A DNA stretch of 64,000 nt, from positions 186,001 to 250,000 of the forward strand of contig CAHJWM010000002.1 of the NCBI GenBank assembly GCA_903642325.1, given 5' to 3'. Source of the stretch: Myxococcales bacterium (lineage in GTDB: Bacteria > Myxococcota_A > Polyangia > Polyangiales > Polyangiaceae). The position numbers and the translations under genes are program-made. Position 1 is the stretch's first letter; every line of letters starts with the position of its first letter. Under the pieces are notes generated by a model. It had not been told where the DNA came from and made no database searches. It saw nothing but the letters and a program-made list of their open reading frames with translations. Positions 20,834 to 30,187 of this stretch are shown one piece after another.

Positions 20834-21858
20834 GCCTGCGATACGGTCCTAGCGTGCTCGCGCTCCTGGCCACTCTTTCATTCGCGATCACGTGGTCGCC
20901 AATGTGCTGGGCCGACACCGTCCCTCCCACGACTGACGACAATACGCGCGCGCGTGCGCTCTTCCGTAAGGGAGTCGACGCCTTCCGCTCAGGCAAAAAT
21001 GAAGAGGCCGCGCAAGCGCTTTCCGACGCGTGGGCAATCCGAGAAACCTACGATGTTGCCGGAGCGTTGGCTCAGGCGGAGATAGCGCTCAAGCGCTACC
21101 GTGCGGCAGCCGAGCACCTCGATTTTTGCGTTGCGCATTTCTCGCCGGCAGAGACCGAACAATCGCTCCAGCAAGTCAAAGCCGCGCTCTCCGAAGTGAA
21201 GACTCATGTGGCCACGGTGCTGATCAGCGTCGACAGCGCAGGGGTCGAGGTCCACGTCGACGAGCGAACCCTGGGCGTCTCTCCGCTCGGTCTGCCCACA
21301 TTCGTTGACCCCGGCGTGCACACGCTTCAGGCCGTGGTCACAGGAAGCGCGCCCGTGACTCAGGTCGTGAACGTACAGGCCGGGCACGAATATCCCGTCC
21401 GGTTTCGAGTCCTGTCCAAGGCCACCACCATGGTGAAGGCGCCAACATCGGAACGTTCACTAGCTGCGGGTAAGCGCAGCATGGTGCCGGTGATCATTGG
21501 CGCGGCTGTCTTCGTCGCCGGCGTGGGATCGGCGATCGCATTCGAGCTTGCTGCCTCGAGCCAGGGTGATACAGCCCACTCCTTCCGCGAGCGCGCGGGC
21601 TCGACTGGGTGTGCCGACGGGAGTGCCTCGGCAAGAGACTGCAGCGCTCAACGGGATGCATTGGACAGTAAGAAGCACGACCGAAATTGGGCAGCCGGCA
21701 GCCTGGTGCTTGCCGGCGTAGCCGCGGTCGCGACGCCTGTGTATTTTTTTTGGCCGCGTTCGAGGGGAGCCCGCGGAGAGGACAGCGAGCGAGGGCTCGC
21801 GGTTCGTGTCGCCGGGAGCGCGGCCGGCGCAAATGTCTCGTTTTCTGGCCAGTTCTGA
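20830..21858 (+). CDS. TPR-like and PEGA domain membrane protein
   Basis: 342 residues. A signal peptide (LLATLSFAITWSPMCWADT) is followed by a helical TPR-like region (ARALFRKGVDAFRSGKNEEA; YRAAAEHLDFCVAHFSPAET) and a PEGA beta-domain (about 127-197: VLISVDSAGVEVHVDERTLG and LPTFVDPGVHTLQAVV). PEGA domains are known from envelope proteins and often sit beside Ser/Thr kinases in myxobacteria. Two hydrophobic helices (about 219-240 and 292-310) flank a Cys/Asp loop. ATG 20830 overlaps the previous stop. A longer frame upstream is only the previous gene's shadow. Confidence 0.85.
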   Translation: MSLRYGPSVLALLATLSFAITWSPMCWADTVPPTTDDNTRARALFRKGVDAFRSGKNEEAAQALSDAWAIRETYDVAGALAQAEIALKRYRAAAEHLDFCVAHFSPAETEQSLQQVKAALSEVKTHVATVLISVDSAGVEVHVDERTLGVSPLGLPTFVDPGVHTLQAVVTGSAPVTQVVNVQAGHEYPVRFRVLSKATTMVKAPTSERSLAAGKRSMVPVIIGAAVFVAGVGSAIAFELAASSQGDTAHSFRERAGSTGCADGSASARDCSAQRDALDSKKHDRNWAAGSLVLAGVAAVATPVYFFWPRSRGARGEDSERGLAVRVAGSAAGANVSFSGQF

Positions 21859-21873
21859 GTTCCGAGGAGCGCT

Positions 21874-23466
21874 ATGACTAAACTGGGGTTTCGTTTCTTT
21901 TCGACCATCGCACTCAGTTCGACAATCGCAACGTTCGGCTGCGCCAGTGACCCAACGTGCGACGAGCTCAGCAACTGCACCTCGAGCGGGACCAGCGGCA
22001 CAAGCGGCGGAGGCACCTCGGGGCGCGGCGGCCACTCCGGTACTTCGGGCGCAAGCTCGAGTGGCGCTTCGGGGGAAACGTCGGGGGGTGGCGGGTCGGC
22101 GGAGGGGGGGACCGCCGACGGCGGCGCTGCCGGCGCAGAGGACAAGCCGTGTGATCTGAGCAAGCCGCCCGGCGAAGAAGCGTGTTTGGTGAGCAACGAG
22201 TATGCGGTCTTCGTAGCGCCTTCCGGCAAGGACAGCGCCCCCGGCACGCAGGCCGCGCCCCTGAAAACGATCGCCAAGGCGCTCGAGCTCGCCCACGCCG
22301 CAAGCAAAAAGGTGATCGCTTGCAACGGCACTTATGACGAGCAGCTCAAGCTGAGCACGAGCACCAATCTGTTTGGAGGCTTTACCTGCCCAAGCGACCC
22401 AAACCCCTGGGCCTACGACTCGGGCAAGAAAGCGATCGTCGCCCCGTCCGCACGGGGCCTGGCCCTCAGTGTCGCCACCGGAGCCGCCGCGGTCGTCATC
22501 GCCGACTTCGAGTTCGACGCCAAAGATGGCGTCGACCCCGGCGAATCGAGCGTCGCCGCCTTCATCAACGCTTCCACCAACGTCTCGCTCATCCGCCTCA
22601 AGCTCGCCGCCGGCAAGGGCGTCGATGGTGCCAATGGTCTCCTGTCGCCAGTCGCATTCCCGCTCGCTTTCGCGTTGAGTGGTCATTCAGCGGCCGGTAA
22701 CACCGGCGGACTCGCCGACTTGGTGATGTGTCCCGCTGGTGGAAGCACGATAGGTGGCAAGGGCGGAGACGGCGGAGTTGCCACGGTTGGACCGGGCTCA
22801 AATGGGACTCCAGATCTCGGAGTAGGTAAAGGCGGCTCGCAGGGAGATTCTTGCAACGCTGGCGGAGCTGGCGGCGACGGCGCGAACGCCGCGGCACAAC
22901 CCGCCGCCTCCGGAGCCGCGCAGCTCGGCGCCATCACTCCTGTGGGTTGGAGCCCCACCCCAGGCACCGACGGCTTGCCCGGCACACCAGGTCAGGGCGG
23001 AGGAGGAGGTGCCGGCTCGAGCACCGGCGGAGGAGGCGGTGGCGGCGGTGCCGGTGGCTGCGGAGGCGCTCCAGGCACTGGCGGCAAAGCGGGTGGCGCG
23101 TCGATCGCCCTGCTCGTCCTCAGCTCCACCCTCGGGCTCAACGAGCTCGACCTCGTCACCAAAGACGCCGGCAAAGGCGGAAATGGCGCCGCCGGCCAAG
23201 ACGGGCAAAGTCAAAGCGGCAGCGGAGGTCTGCAAGTTCCAGATGGCTGTCAAGGCGGTAAAGGCGGCAAAGGCGGAGCCGGTGGCGCGGGTGGAGGCGG
23301 CGCGGGCGGCGTCTCGGCCGGCATCGTCTCGCGAGGCGCGGCCCCAGTGCCCGACCTCAAAACCCACATCAGTACGGGCTTAGCCGGCACGAAAGGCGTC
23401 GGCGGCCTCGCCGGCAGCAACGACGGGATCGATGGCAAAGCCCAGGCTATTCTCGAAGTTCCGTGA
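21874..23466 (+). CDS. Gly-rich surface lipoprotein, copy 1
   Basis: 530 residues. The signal ends in TFGC, a lipoprotein site, followed by a Ser/Gly/Thr linker. A parallel beta-helix-like part (YAVFVAPSGKDSAPGTQAAP, LKTIAKALELAHAASKKVIA) resembles DUF1565-type right-handed beta-helix proteins. Then come ~250 residues of Gly-rich turns (GGGGGAGSSTGG-type) recalling PE-PGRS and silk-like repeats. No catalytic motif is seen; it is probably surface-exposed. It directly follows the PEGA gene (15 bp). The middle and C-terminal parts are nearly identical in DNA to the next gene, a recent tandem duplication. Confidence 0.85.
   Translation: MTKLGFRFFSTIALSSTIATFGCASDPTCDELSNCTSSGTSGTSGGGTSGRGGHSGTSGASSSGASGETSGGGGSAEGGTADGGAAGAEDKPCDLSKPPGEEACLVSNEYAVFVAPSGKDSAPGTQAAPLKTIAKALELAHAASKKVIACNGTYDEQLKLSTSTNLFGGFTCPSDPNPWAYDSGKKAIVAPSARGLALSVATGAAAVVIADFEFDAKDGVDPGESSVAAFINASTNVSLIRLKLAAGKGVDGANGLLSPVAFPLAFALSGHSAAGNTGGLADLVMCPAGGSTIGGKGGDGGVATVGPGSNGTPDLGVGKGGSQGDSCNAGGAGGDGANAAAQPAASGAAQLGAITPVGWSPTPGTDGLPGTPGQGGGGGAGSSTGGGGGGGGAGGCGGAPGTGGKAGGASIALLVLSSTLGLNELDLVTKDAGKGGNGAAGQDGQSQSGSGGLQVPDGCQGGKGGKGGAGGAGGGGAGGVSAGIVSRGAAPVPDLKTHISTGLAGTKGVGGLAGSNDGIDGKAQAILEVP
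22055..23444 (+). repeat. Tandem duplication unit, copy 1
   Basis: About 1.39 kb repeated downstream at an offset of 1552-1555 bp. By eye the stretch from about 22089 to 22640 differs from copy 2 at only a handful of bases. The segments at about 22670-22890 and 23215-23250 are strongly diverged. The stretches at about 22895-23210 and 23255-23444 are again near-identical. Confidence 0.85.
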
Positions 23467-25018
23467 GCTCTCGCTCCCATTCAAGCTTCTCGGGGCGTCC
23501 ACGCTGGGCCTCGTCGTCGCAAACATCGGGGCGTGTGAAAGTCCGTTTACGAGTTGCGTGGACACCCGCACGTGCCCTCGACCTCCAACTGAAGACGCAG
23601 GAGCGGCTGGCCTCGCCGATGGCTCGAGTGGCGCTTCAGGGGGTGGCGGGTCGGCGGAGGGTGGGACCGCAGACGGCGGCGCTGCCGGCGCAGAGGACAA
23701 GCCGTGTGATCTGAGCAAGCCGCCCGGCGAAGAAGCGTGTTTGGTCAGCAACGAGTATGCGGTCTTCGTAGCGCCTTCCGGCAAGGACAGCGCCCCCGGC
23801 ACGCAGGCCGCGCCCCTGAAAACGATCGCCAAGGCGCTCGAGCTCGCCCACGCCGCAAGCAAAAAGGTGATCGCTTGCAACGGCACTTATGACGAGCAGC
23901 TCAAGCTGAGCACGAGCACCAATCTGTTTGGAGGCTTTACCTGCCCAAGCGACCCAAACCCCTGGGCCTACGACTCGGGCAAGAAAGCGATCGTCGCCCC
24001 GTCCGCACGGGGCCTGGCCCTCAGTGTCGCCACCGGAGCCGCCGCGGTCGTCATCGCCGACTTCGAGTTCGACGCCAAAGATGGCGTCGACCCCGGCGAA
24101 TCGAGCGTCGCCGCCTTCATCAACGCTTCCACCAACGTCTCGCTCATCCGCCTCAAGCTCGCCGCCGGCACAGGCGTCGATGGTGCCAATGGTGTCCTGT
24201 CGCCAGTCGCCTTTCCTTCCCAGCCCACCCTCAATGGCAACTCCGCGACGGGCGACAACGGCGGCCTTTCCAACACGGTCTTGTGCGCGATTGGCGGAAG
24301 CACGAAGGGCGGCGTCGGGGGGAACGGGGGTCCCAATGCCACCGGTGGCGGACAAGGTACTCCAGCGCTCAACGGGGGCACCCCTGGCACCCTCGGAGCG
24401 CTCTGCGCTGGGCCTGGCAGCGGTGGAAACGGCAGTGACGCGCCTGCACAACCCGCCGCCTCCGGCGCCGCGCAGCTCGGCGCCATCACTCCTGTGGGTT
24501 GGAGCCCCACCCCAGGCACCGACGGCTCGCCCGGCACACCCGGTCAGGGCGGAGGAGGAGGTACCGGCTCGAGCACCGGCGGAGGAGGCGGTGGCGGCGG
24601 AGCTGGTGGCTGCGGAGGCGCTCCAGGCACGGGCGGCAAAGCGGGTGGCGCGTCGATCGCCCTGCTCGTCCTCAACTCCACCCTCGGGCTCAACGAGCTC
24701 GACCTCGTCACCGAAGACGCCGGCAAAGGCGGAAATGGCGCCGCTGGCCAAGACGGGCAAAGTCTGTTTGGCGCTCCTGGTGCTGCGGCCGACTTTGGCT
24801 GTGGCGGCGGCAAAGGCGGCAAAGGCGGAGCCGGTGGCGCGGGTGGAGGCGGCGCGGGCGGCATCTCGGCCGGCATCGTCTCGCGAGGCGCGGCCCCAAT
24901 GCCCGACCTCAAAACCCACATCAGTACGGGCTTAGCCGGCACGAAAGGCGTCGGCGGCCTCGCCGGCAGCAACGACGGGATCGATGGCAAAGCCCAAAGC
25001 ATCTTCAACGTCCCTTGA
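23432..25018 (+). CDS. Gly-rich surface lipoprotein, copy 2
   Basis: 528 residues, paralogue of the gene before it. The signal region differs completely (FKLLGASTLGLVVANIGAC, a lipoprotein site), while the beta-helix and Gly-rich parts are nearly identical apart from two variable loops. Its ATG lies inside the last 35 bp of copy 1 in another frame, within the sequence encoding IDGKAQ. A GACGGGA-like ribosome site is also supplied by copy 1. So the start site itself arose in the 3' end of the duplicated unit. Confidence 0.85.
   Translation: MAKPRLFSKFRELSLPFKLLGASTLGLVVANIGACESPFTSCVDTRTCPRPPTEDAGAAGLADGSSGASGGGGSAEGGTADGGAAGAEDKPCDLSKPPGEEACLVSNEYAVFVAPSGKDSAPGTQAAPLKTIAKALELAHAASKKVIACNGTYDEQLKLSTSTNLFGGFTCPSDPNPWAYDSGKKAIVAPSARGLALSVATGAAAVVIADFEFDAKDGVDPGESSVAAFINASTNVSLIRLKLAAGTGVDGANGVLSPVAFPSQPTLNGNSATGDNGGLSNTVLCAIGGSTKGGVGGNGGPNATGGGQGTPALNGGTPGTLGALCAGPGSGGNGSDAPAQPAASGAAQLGAITPVGWSPTPGTDGSPGTPGQGGGGGTGSSTGGGGGGGGAGGCGGAPGTGGKAGGASIALLVLNSTLGLNELDLVTEDAGKGGNGAAGQDGQSLFGAPGAAADFGCGGGKGGKGGAGGAGGGGAGGISAGIVSRGAAPMPDLKTHISTGLAGTKGVGGLAGSNDGIDGKAQSIFNVP
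23622..24996 (+). repeat. Tandem duplication unit, copy 2
   Basis: Second copy of the 1.39-kb unit. It lacks a 12-bp piece found near 22071-22082 of copy 1 and carries different variable loops at about 24225-24440 and 24765-24810. Its 3' end again contains the CGATGGCAAAGCCC sequence that provides a start codon in copy 2. Confidence 0.85.
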
Positions 25019-25253
25019 GCCTGACAATAACGTCGGGCGGCCCCCCAGGGACTCCTCGCAAGATCGAGTGGGGCCCCACGTAGGTTTGTTTTGCCGGGCT
25101 CTGCCCATGCGCAGATCGCGATGTCGGATCAGCGATCGTTTTCCCGGTTTAGCGATCCTTACTCAGCCGCCTCTGCTGACGCCGACTTTCAGCGGTGCGA
25201 CCGCGAGTCGCTCGTCGGTACCTCACCCGACCTGGGTCGCACGCAGCCGACCG

Positions 25254-27935
25254 CTAACCGACGACCTGGTAGATCGCTTCGATCGCTTCGTCTAGACGTG
25301 CCACGTCGGTGCCGCCGGCTTGGGCCATGTCGGGCCTTCCGCCGCCGGAGCCACCCACGAGCTGCGCCGAATTTTTGATCAGCTCCCCTGCTTTGAGTCG
25401 CGGCGTGAGATCCTTGGCAACGGTCAGCACGAGCTGCACTTTGCCATCCGCTATCGAGCCCACCAAGACTACGCTCTGGCCGAGCTTGTCGCGCAGTTGT
25501 TCGGCAAGCTCGCGGAGCGCCGCGCGATCGGTCACTTCCGTCCGAACACCGAGCACTTTGACGCCGGCGATGTCACGCGCCTTGCCGAGCAACGCCTCGA
25601 GCCCTCCGCCTCCCCCACCCGTCGCGAGCTTGCGCTGTAACTCCTCGATTTGCTTTTCGAGCGCGCGCTCGTGCTGCAGGAGCTTCTCTACCTTGTCGGC
25701 GACGTTCGCGGGCGTCGCCCGCGCAAGACTGACCACTTTAGCGAAGCTTGCCTCGACATCGCGAAGATAGGAGAGCGAGTTGTCGCCTGTGACGGCGATG
25801 ATGCGGCGCACCCCGGCGGAGACGCCCTGTTCACTCACGATTTTGAACAGGCCAATGTCGCCCGTGGCACGGGCGTGATTGCCCCCGCACAGCTCGCTGG
25901 ACTCGGCCATGCTCAACATGCGCACGACATCGCCGTATTTTTCTTCGAAGATCATCATCGCGCCCCGGGCTCGCGCTTCGTCCATGTTCAGCACTTCGGT
26001 GCGCACGGTGTGATTGGCGAGGGTTCGGTGGTTCACTAGGTCCTCGACTTTGGAAATTTCGTCGGGGCTTAGCGCGCGTGGGCTCGTGAAGTCGAAGCGC
26101 AAGCGCTCTGGTCCCACCAACGACCCCTTCTGTTGCGCGTGAGAGCCGAGCACGGTGCGCAGCGCCCAATGTAGAAGATGCGTCGCCGAGTGGTTACGTC
26201 GCGTGCGGTCGCGGCGCTCGCTGTCCACGATCAGGTCGAGCGAATCGCGAACCCTAAAAGTCCCGGATTGAACCGTGCCGCGGTGAGCTACGACCCCGGC
26301 GACGGGCTTGTGCGTATCTTCGATCGAGATTTTGGCGTTCTCACTTTGAATGGCGCCTTGGTCGCCGAGTTGCCCCCCAGACTCGCCGTAAAACGGTGTG
26401 GTATCGCTGATCAGCTCGACGCGATCGCCCGCGCTCGCTTCATTCACTAGCGCGCCGTCTTTGATGATCGCGAGCAGCGTGCCGTTGTCGCGATCTTTTT
26501 CGTAGCCCGTGAAACGCACGACGCCGCCTGGCACCGTGGCCAGCGCTTCGCGATAAACGCTCTCGACCGCGTGCTCACTGCTCTTGAACTCGGAGCGTTC
26601 GCGCGCGGTCTCGAGCGCGGCATCGTAGCCGGCCTCATCCACCGCGAAGCCCCGCTCCGCACAGATCACGTTCGTGAGGTCTAGGGGAAAGCCATAGGTA
26701 TCGTACAGCTTGAAGGCGTCGGCCCCCGGAAGGGTGGTCTTACCCTCGACTGCCATCACGTCGAAGCGCTCCTCGAGAAGCGAGAGCCCGCGCTCGATCG
26801 TTTGTCGGAAGCGCACCTCTTCACCCTCCGCTACAGAGGCGATGTGGTCACGCCGCTCGCGCAGCTCAGGGTACTGATCGCCCATCGCGTCCACGACCCT
26901 CAGCGCCACTTCATGCAAAAATGGCTTTGCGATGCCGAGGCGATGACCGTGACGAATGGCCCGGCGCATCACGCGCCGGAGGACGTACTCCCGCCCAGTG
27001 CGATCAGGCATGACGCCTTCTGCGATCAAAAACGCCGTCGTGCGCGCGTGGTCGGCAATCACGCGCATCGACACGTCGTCCTGACCCATGCTGCCGCCGT
27101 AGCGCTTACCCGAAAGCTCGCTCGCGCGGTCGACCAGGGCGTGGAGGATGTCGGTGTCGTAGTTGTTGGTCTTGCCCTGCGTCACGCAGGCGAGGCGTTC
27201 GAGGCCCGCGCCCGTGTCGATGCTCGGCGCTGGCAGGGCGTCGAGCTTGTATTCGCCCCCGACCAAGCTGCGTTCGAACTGCATGAAGACTAGGTTCCAA
27301 ATCTCCATCCAACCGTAGCCCTCGCCAGTTTGTTCTTGACCAAACTGGCCTGGTTCCACGTCTGGGCCATTGCAAAAAAAGATCTCACTCGACGGGCCGC
27401 ACGGGCCCGTCTCACCGGCCTGCCAAAAATTATCGTTCATGCCCAGGCCGCGCACACGCTCTGGCCCGAAACCGGTAACTTTGTACCAAAGGTCGCGAGC
27501 GAACGTATCCTCTGCGACGCCGTGTTCGCCCTTGAAATAGGTGAAGATGAGGCGATCTTTCGGGAGCTGGAGCTCCTTGGTCAAAAAGTCCCAGGCGAAG
27601 ACGATGGCCTCTTCCTTGAAGTAATCTCCAAAGCTGAAGTTGCCCAGCATTTCGAAGAACGTGTGGTGGCGCGGGGACGGCCCCACCGCTTCCAGATCAT
27701 TGTGTTTGCCGCTGATGCGGATGCACTTTTGTGAAGTCGTCGCGCGCTTGTAGTTGCGCTTCTCCACGCCCAGGAACAGATCCTTGAACTGCACCATGCC
27801 TGCAGCCGCGAACATCAGCGTCGGATCATTGGCGGGAATCAATGGGCCGCTGGCGCAGACCTCGTGTCCATTGCGACCGAAAAAGCTCAAAAACGCCGAG
27901 CGCAGCTGAGAAGACGTGCGGATGTTAGAAGCCAT
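25254..27935 (-). CDS. alaS: Alanyl-tRNA synthetase
   Basis: 893 residues, full length. It charges tRNA-Ala and edits Ser/Gly mischarging. The N-terminal class II core has FLSFFGRNGHEV, NDPTLMFAAAGMVQFKD, HHTFFEMLGNFSFGDYF and GAGLERLACV. The editing domain contains the zinc-type motif HSATHLLHWAL and SSELCGGNHARATGDIG. The coiled-coil and C-Ala domain (KLLQHERALEKQIEELQRKL, GGSGGGRPDMAQAGG) closes it. ATG 27935 is chosen over an upstream in-frame ATG because it precedes the conserved N-terminus. Monocistronic. Confidence 0.97.
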   Translation of the reverse strand: MASNIRTSSQLRSAFLSFFGRNGHEVCASGPLIPANDPTLMFAAAGMVQFKDLFLGVEKRNYKRATTSQKCIRISGKHNDLEAVGPSPRHHTFFEMLGNFSFGDYFKEEAIVFAWDFLTKELQLPKDRLIFTYFKGEHGVAEDTFARDLWYKVTGFGPERVRGLGMNDNFWQAGETGPCGPSSEIFFCNGPDVEPGQFGQEQTGEGYGWMEIWNLVFMQFERSLVGGEYKLDALPAPSIDTGAGLERLACVTQGKTNNYDTDILHALVDRASELSGKRYGGSMGQDDVSMRVIADHARTTAFLIAEGVMPDRTGREYVLRRVMRRAIRHGHRLGIAKPFLHEVALRVVDAMGDQYPELRERRDHIASVAEGEEVRFRQTIERGLSLLEERFDVMAVEGKTTLPGADAFKLYDTYGFPLDLTNVICAERGFAVDEAGYDAALETARERSEFKSSEHAVESVYREALATVPGGVVRFTGYEKDRDNGTLLAIIKDGALVNEASAGDRVELISDTTPFYGESGGQLGDQGAIQSENAKISIEDTHKPVAGVVAHRGTVQSGTFRVRDSLDLIVDSERRDRTRRNHSATHLLHWALRTVLGSHAQQKGSLVGPERLRFDFTSPRALSPDEISKVEDLVNHRTLANHTVRTEVLNMDEARARGAMMIFEEKYGDVVRMLSMAESSELCGGNHARATGDIGLFKIVSEQGVSAGVRRIIAVTGDNSLSYLRDVEASFAKVVSLARATPANVADKVEKLLQHERALEKQIEELQRKLATGGGGGGLEALLGKARDIAGVKVLGVRTEVTDRAALRELAEQLRDKLGQSVVLVGSIADGKVQLVLTVAKDLTPRLKAGELIKNSAQLVGGSGGGRPDMAQAGGTDVARLDEAIEAIYQVVG

Positions 27936-28010
27936 GGCTAGGCCATCAGGTGTAGCATGGGATAGTCGGCCGCGAATACCGGGCCGGCTCGCCAAGCGGC
28001 CCTTCTCAAA

Positions 28011-30158
28011 ATGAGCGATAGCGCCTTAGAATTCGGGGAAGAGCGCGGTCTGGGCAAGGTCTTTGGCCACGTGCGTCTGGACTCGGCCCTATCGATCAGT
28101 GATGGCTCGCGCGCGCGGGCCACGCTGCTCCTTTCCAGCAGCGGGTTGTGGTTGATCGCGGCGCGCGACCGCTTCCACGGCCTGTGCGTGGACATTTTGA
28201 CGCACGGTGATTTGCGTCTGCTAAGTGGGCACCTTCGCGATCGGCTGTGCTTCGGACAGGAGTCCTTGATCATCCCCGCCGGACGCAGAAATGCCGTAGA
28301 GCGCCTGTTGGCACTCGGCCGCCTGGGGGCTCCCGCGGGGGCGCGTCGCTCTGAGCTCCGCCCATCGCGACTGATCCACCCGCCCGACGAGATCGAGCAA
28401 GCCTGGCTCGAGCGCGAGCTCGGCTCTGCGGAAGTGCTCGTGTGTTGGTTGCGCGGTGAGAACTCTATGCCCCTGACATCGAACATCTTGGGCGCCACGG
28501 ACAGCCATCCGTTTCTATTTGTGAGCGAGCGGCGTGCAGCGATCGTGACCATCTCGCGCGTCGGGGACGTGACTTACACCGCACTCGGCCTGGGCGCCCT
28601 GACCCTGCGCATGGAAGGTGACCAGGCAGAGCTAGCCTGCAACGGCGCGCTGTTTGCGAGTCGTCGGACCGACGCGCAGGCAGCCCGCGATGCCTTCGAG
28701 CTGATCTCGTTGGAACAACCCAAGCTGCGGCTCTTGGAAGCCGCACGCAGACTGTGGCTGACGCGCGAGCACAGCCGACAAGAGGCGGCGCAGACCATGA
28801 ATCTGCTGCAAGCGGCCATTTCGCGCGGCAGCTCGCGCGCCCGCGTTGCGCGGTTGTTGGCGTTGGTGACTGAAGACAAGGCTGCATCGGTGGATGGCGC
28901 TGAGCTAAGCCGGGCCCTGGGTGAGGGTCGTTTGAGTCCAAACGCGCTGACGGAGCTGTGGGCAAGCTGGCAATTCGCGGCGAGCCCGAGCCGGGTGCTG
29001 ATCCGCGGCTTGTTGGACATCGGCGCGCAATCGCACGCCCTCGCTCTGCAGCGCGCGCTGCCACTACAGCCGAGTGCAGACGAAGCCATTGCTCGAGACG
29101 AGCTACGGCTGGCACGCTTCGAGGTCGAAACGCGCCTTGCGCAGTTGAGTGATCGGAGAAACCTCGCCCTGCGAGACGTGCTCGGCGAACGGGGGCTCGA
29201 ACCTAGCGCGTACATTTCGCTTCCGGTGGTCAACCCGTTGCCCGAGGCAGTAATCGAGGACGCGCTCACTCATCCGTTAGCACGCGGGCAGCGGCTCGTG
29301 CTTGCTAGCGCCCAGAAGCTAATCGCGCATCGTCCCGAGCCGGACCAAGGCGCGCTCAGCGATTACTGCGAAGCGCTGGACGCACGCGAGCAACCGGCGG
29401 CTCGGCGCGCGCTCGATGCCGCGCGTCTCGCCTTTTCCATTCCCACATTGCACGCCTACGTTTCGCGCGGCAAAAAGTCGATTGGCCTCCGCGGTTACGA
29501 GGCCAAGGCGCCGTATATTTTGCTCGGGAAGGATCATATCGATCCTAACTCGTCCTTTTTCATGAGCGAGGCAGAGCTGCACTTCGCCATCGGCGCGGAA
29601 GCCCTACACCTGAAGCTCGGCCAAACCCGGTTGACCTCGCACGAGGTGTGGGCCGGCGCCCTCGCACGCACCAAGGGGGGCGTCGAGCTGCTGCTCGGTT
29701 TGCTGCCCTTGCTTCAAGGCATTCCCCTCGGCGCTTCCGCGACCAGAGCCCTGGAGAAGATCCCGGAGCCGGCCATCCGTCGCGGCCTAGAGGCTCTCGT
29801 GCACTTGGAACGCAGCCAGCGCAAAGAGCCGGTGGTGGAGCCGGCCAGCGCCCTGTCCCATGTGAACGAACGGCTAATCGCAACGCACCGGGTGCTGCAA
29901 ATGAGCGCGGATCGCGCCGGGTTGGTGCTGTGCGGCGATCTGCGCTCCAGCCTGCGCGGCCTGCTCTTGGTACGCCCGGACACCCGCGCGCTACTTCAAA
30001 CCATGGCGGAGCGTGACGTGGCCAGTGTACTGCTCGACCCGCAGGCGGTCGAGGGAGACCCCGCGATGTGCGCCGACTTGACCGTTCGCATCACCGCCTT
30101 GCTCGAGTTTTACGCGAGCGAAGATTTCATCTCGCTTCGCCGCGCGCTCGTGGGCTGA
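28011..30158 (+). CDS. Large hypothetical protein, 715 aa
   Basis: No family is recognised with confidence and there is no signal peptide or membrane helix, so it is probably cytosolic. The first ~200 residues are beta-rich (ARATLLLSSSGLWLIAARDR, HPFLFVSERRAAIVTISRVG), like a PH- or sensor-type double sandwich. Residues ~200-480 are helical and repeat-like. The C-terminal ~230 residues (PYILLGKDHIDPNSSFFMSE, ELHFAIGAEALHLKLGQTRL) recall the C-terminal domain of large myxobacterial TPR proteins that itself looks like a degenerate M48-type fold without HExxH. It is divergent from alaS and convergent with the glycosyltransferase. Confidence 0.75.
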   Translation: MSDSALEFGEERGLGKVFGHVRLDSALSISDGSRARATLLLSSSGLWLIAARDRFHGLCVDILTHGDLRLLSGHLRDRLCFGQESLIIPAGRRNAVERLLALGRLGAPAGARRSELRPSRLIHPPDEIEQAWLERELGSAEVLVCWLRGENSMPLTSNILGATDSHPFLFVSERRAAIVTISRVGDVTYTALGLGALTLRMEGDQAELACNGALFASRRTDAQAARDAFELISLEQPKLRLLEAARRLWLTREHSRQEAAQTMNLLQAAISRGSSRARVARLLALVTEDKAASVDGAELSRALGEGRLSPNALTELWASWQFAASPSRVLIRGLLDIGAQSHALALQRALPLQPSADEAIARDELRLARFEVETRLAQLSDRRNLALRDVLGERGLEPSAYISLPVVNPLPEAVIEDALTHPLARGQRLVLASAQKLIAHRPEPDQGALSDYCEALDAREQPAARRALDAARLAFSIPTLHAYVSRGKKSIGLRGYEAKAPYILLGKDHIDPNSSFFMSEAELHFAIGAEALHLKLGQTRLTSHEVWAGALARTKGGVELLLGLLPLLQGIPLGASATRALEKIPEPAIRRGLEALVHLERSQRKEPVVEPASALSHVNERLIATHRVLQMSADRAGLVLCGDLRSSLRGLLLVRPDTRALLQTMAERDVASVLLDPQAVEGDPAMCADLTVRITALLEFYASEDFISLRRALVG

Positions 30159-30187
30159 CCACGCCGGTCCCGAGGCGAGATTTCACG

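Noticed and set aside
22980-23330. Short repeats considered as a CRISPR array or minisatellite
   Set aside because: They are codons of Gly-rich turns inside an open frame; repeat and spacer lengths are irregular.
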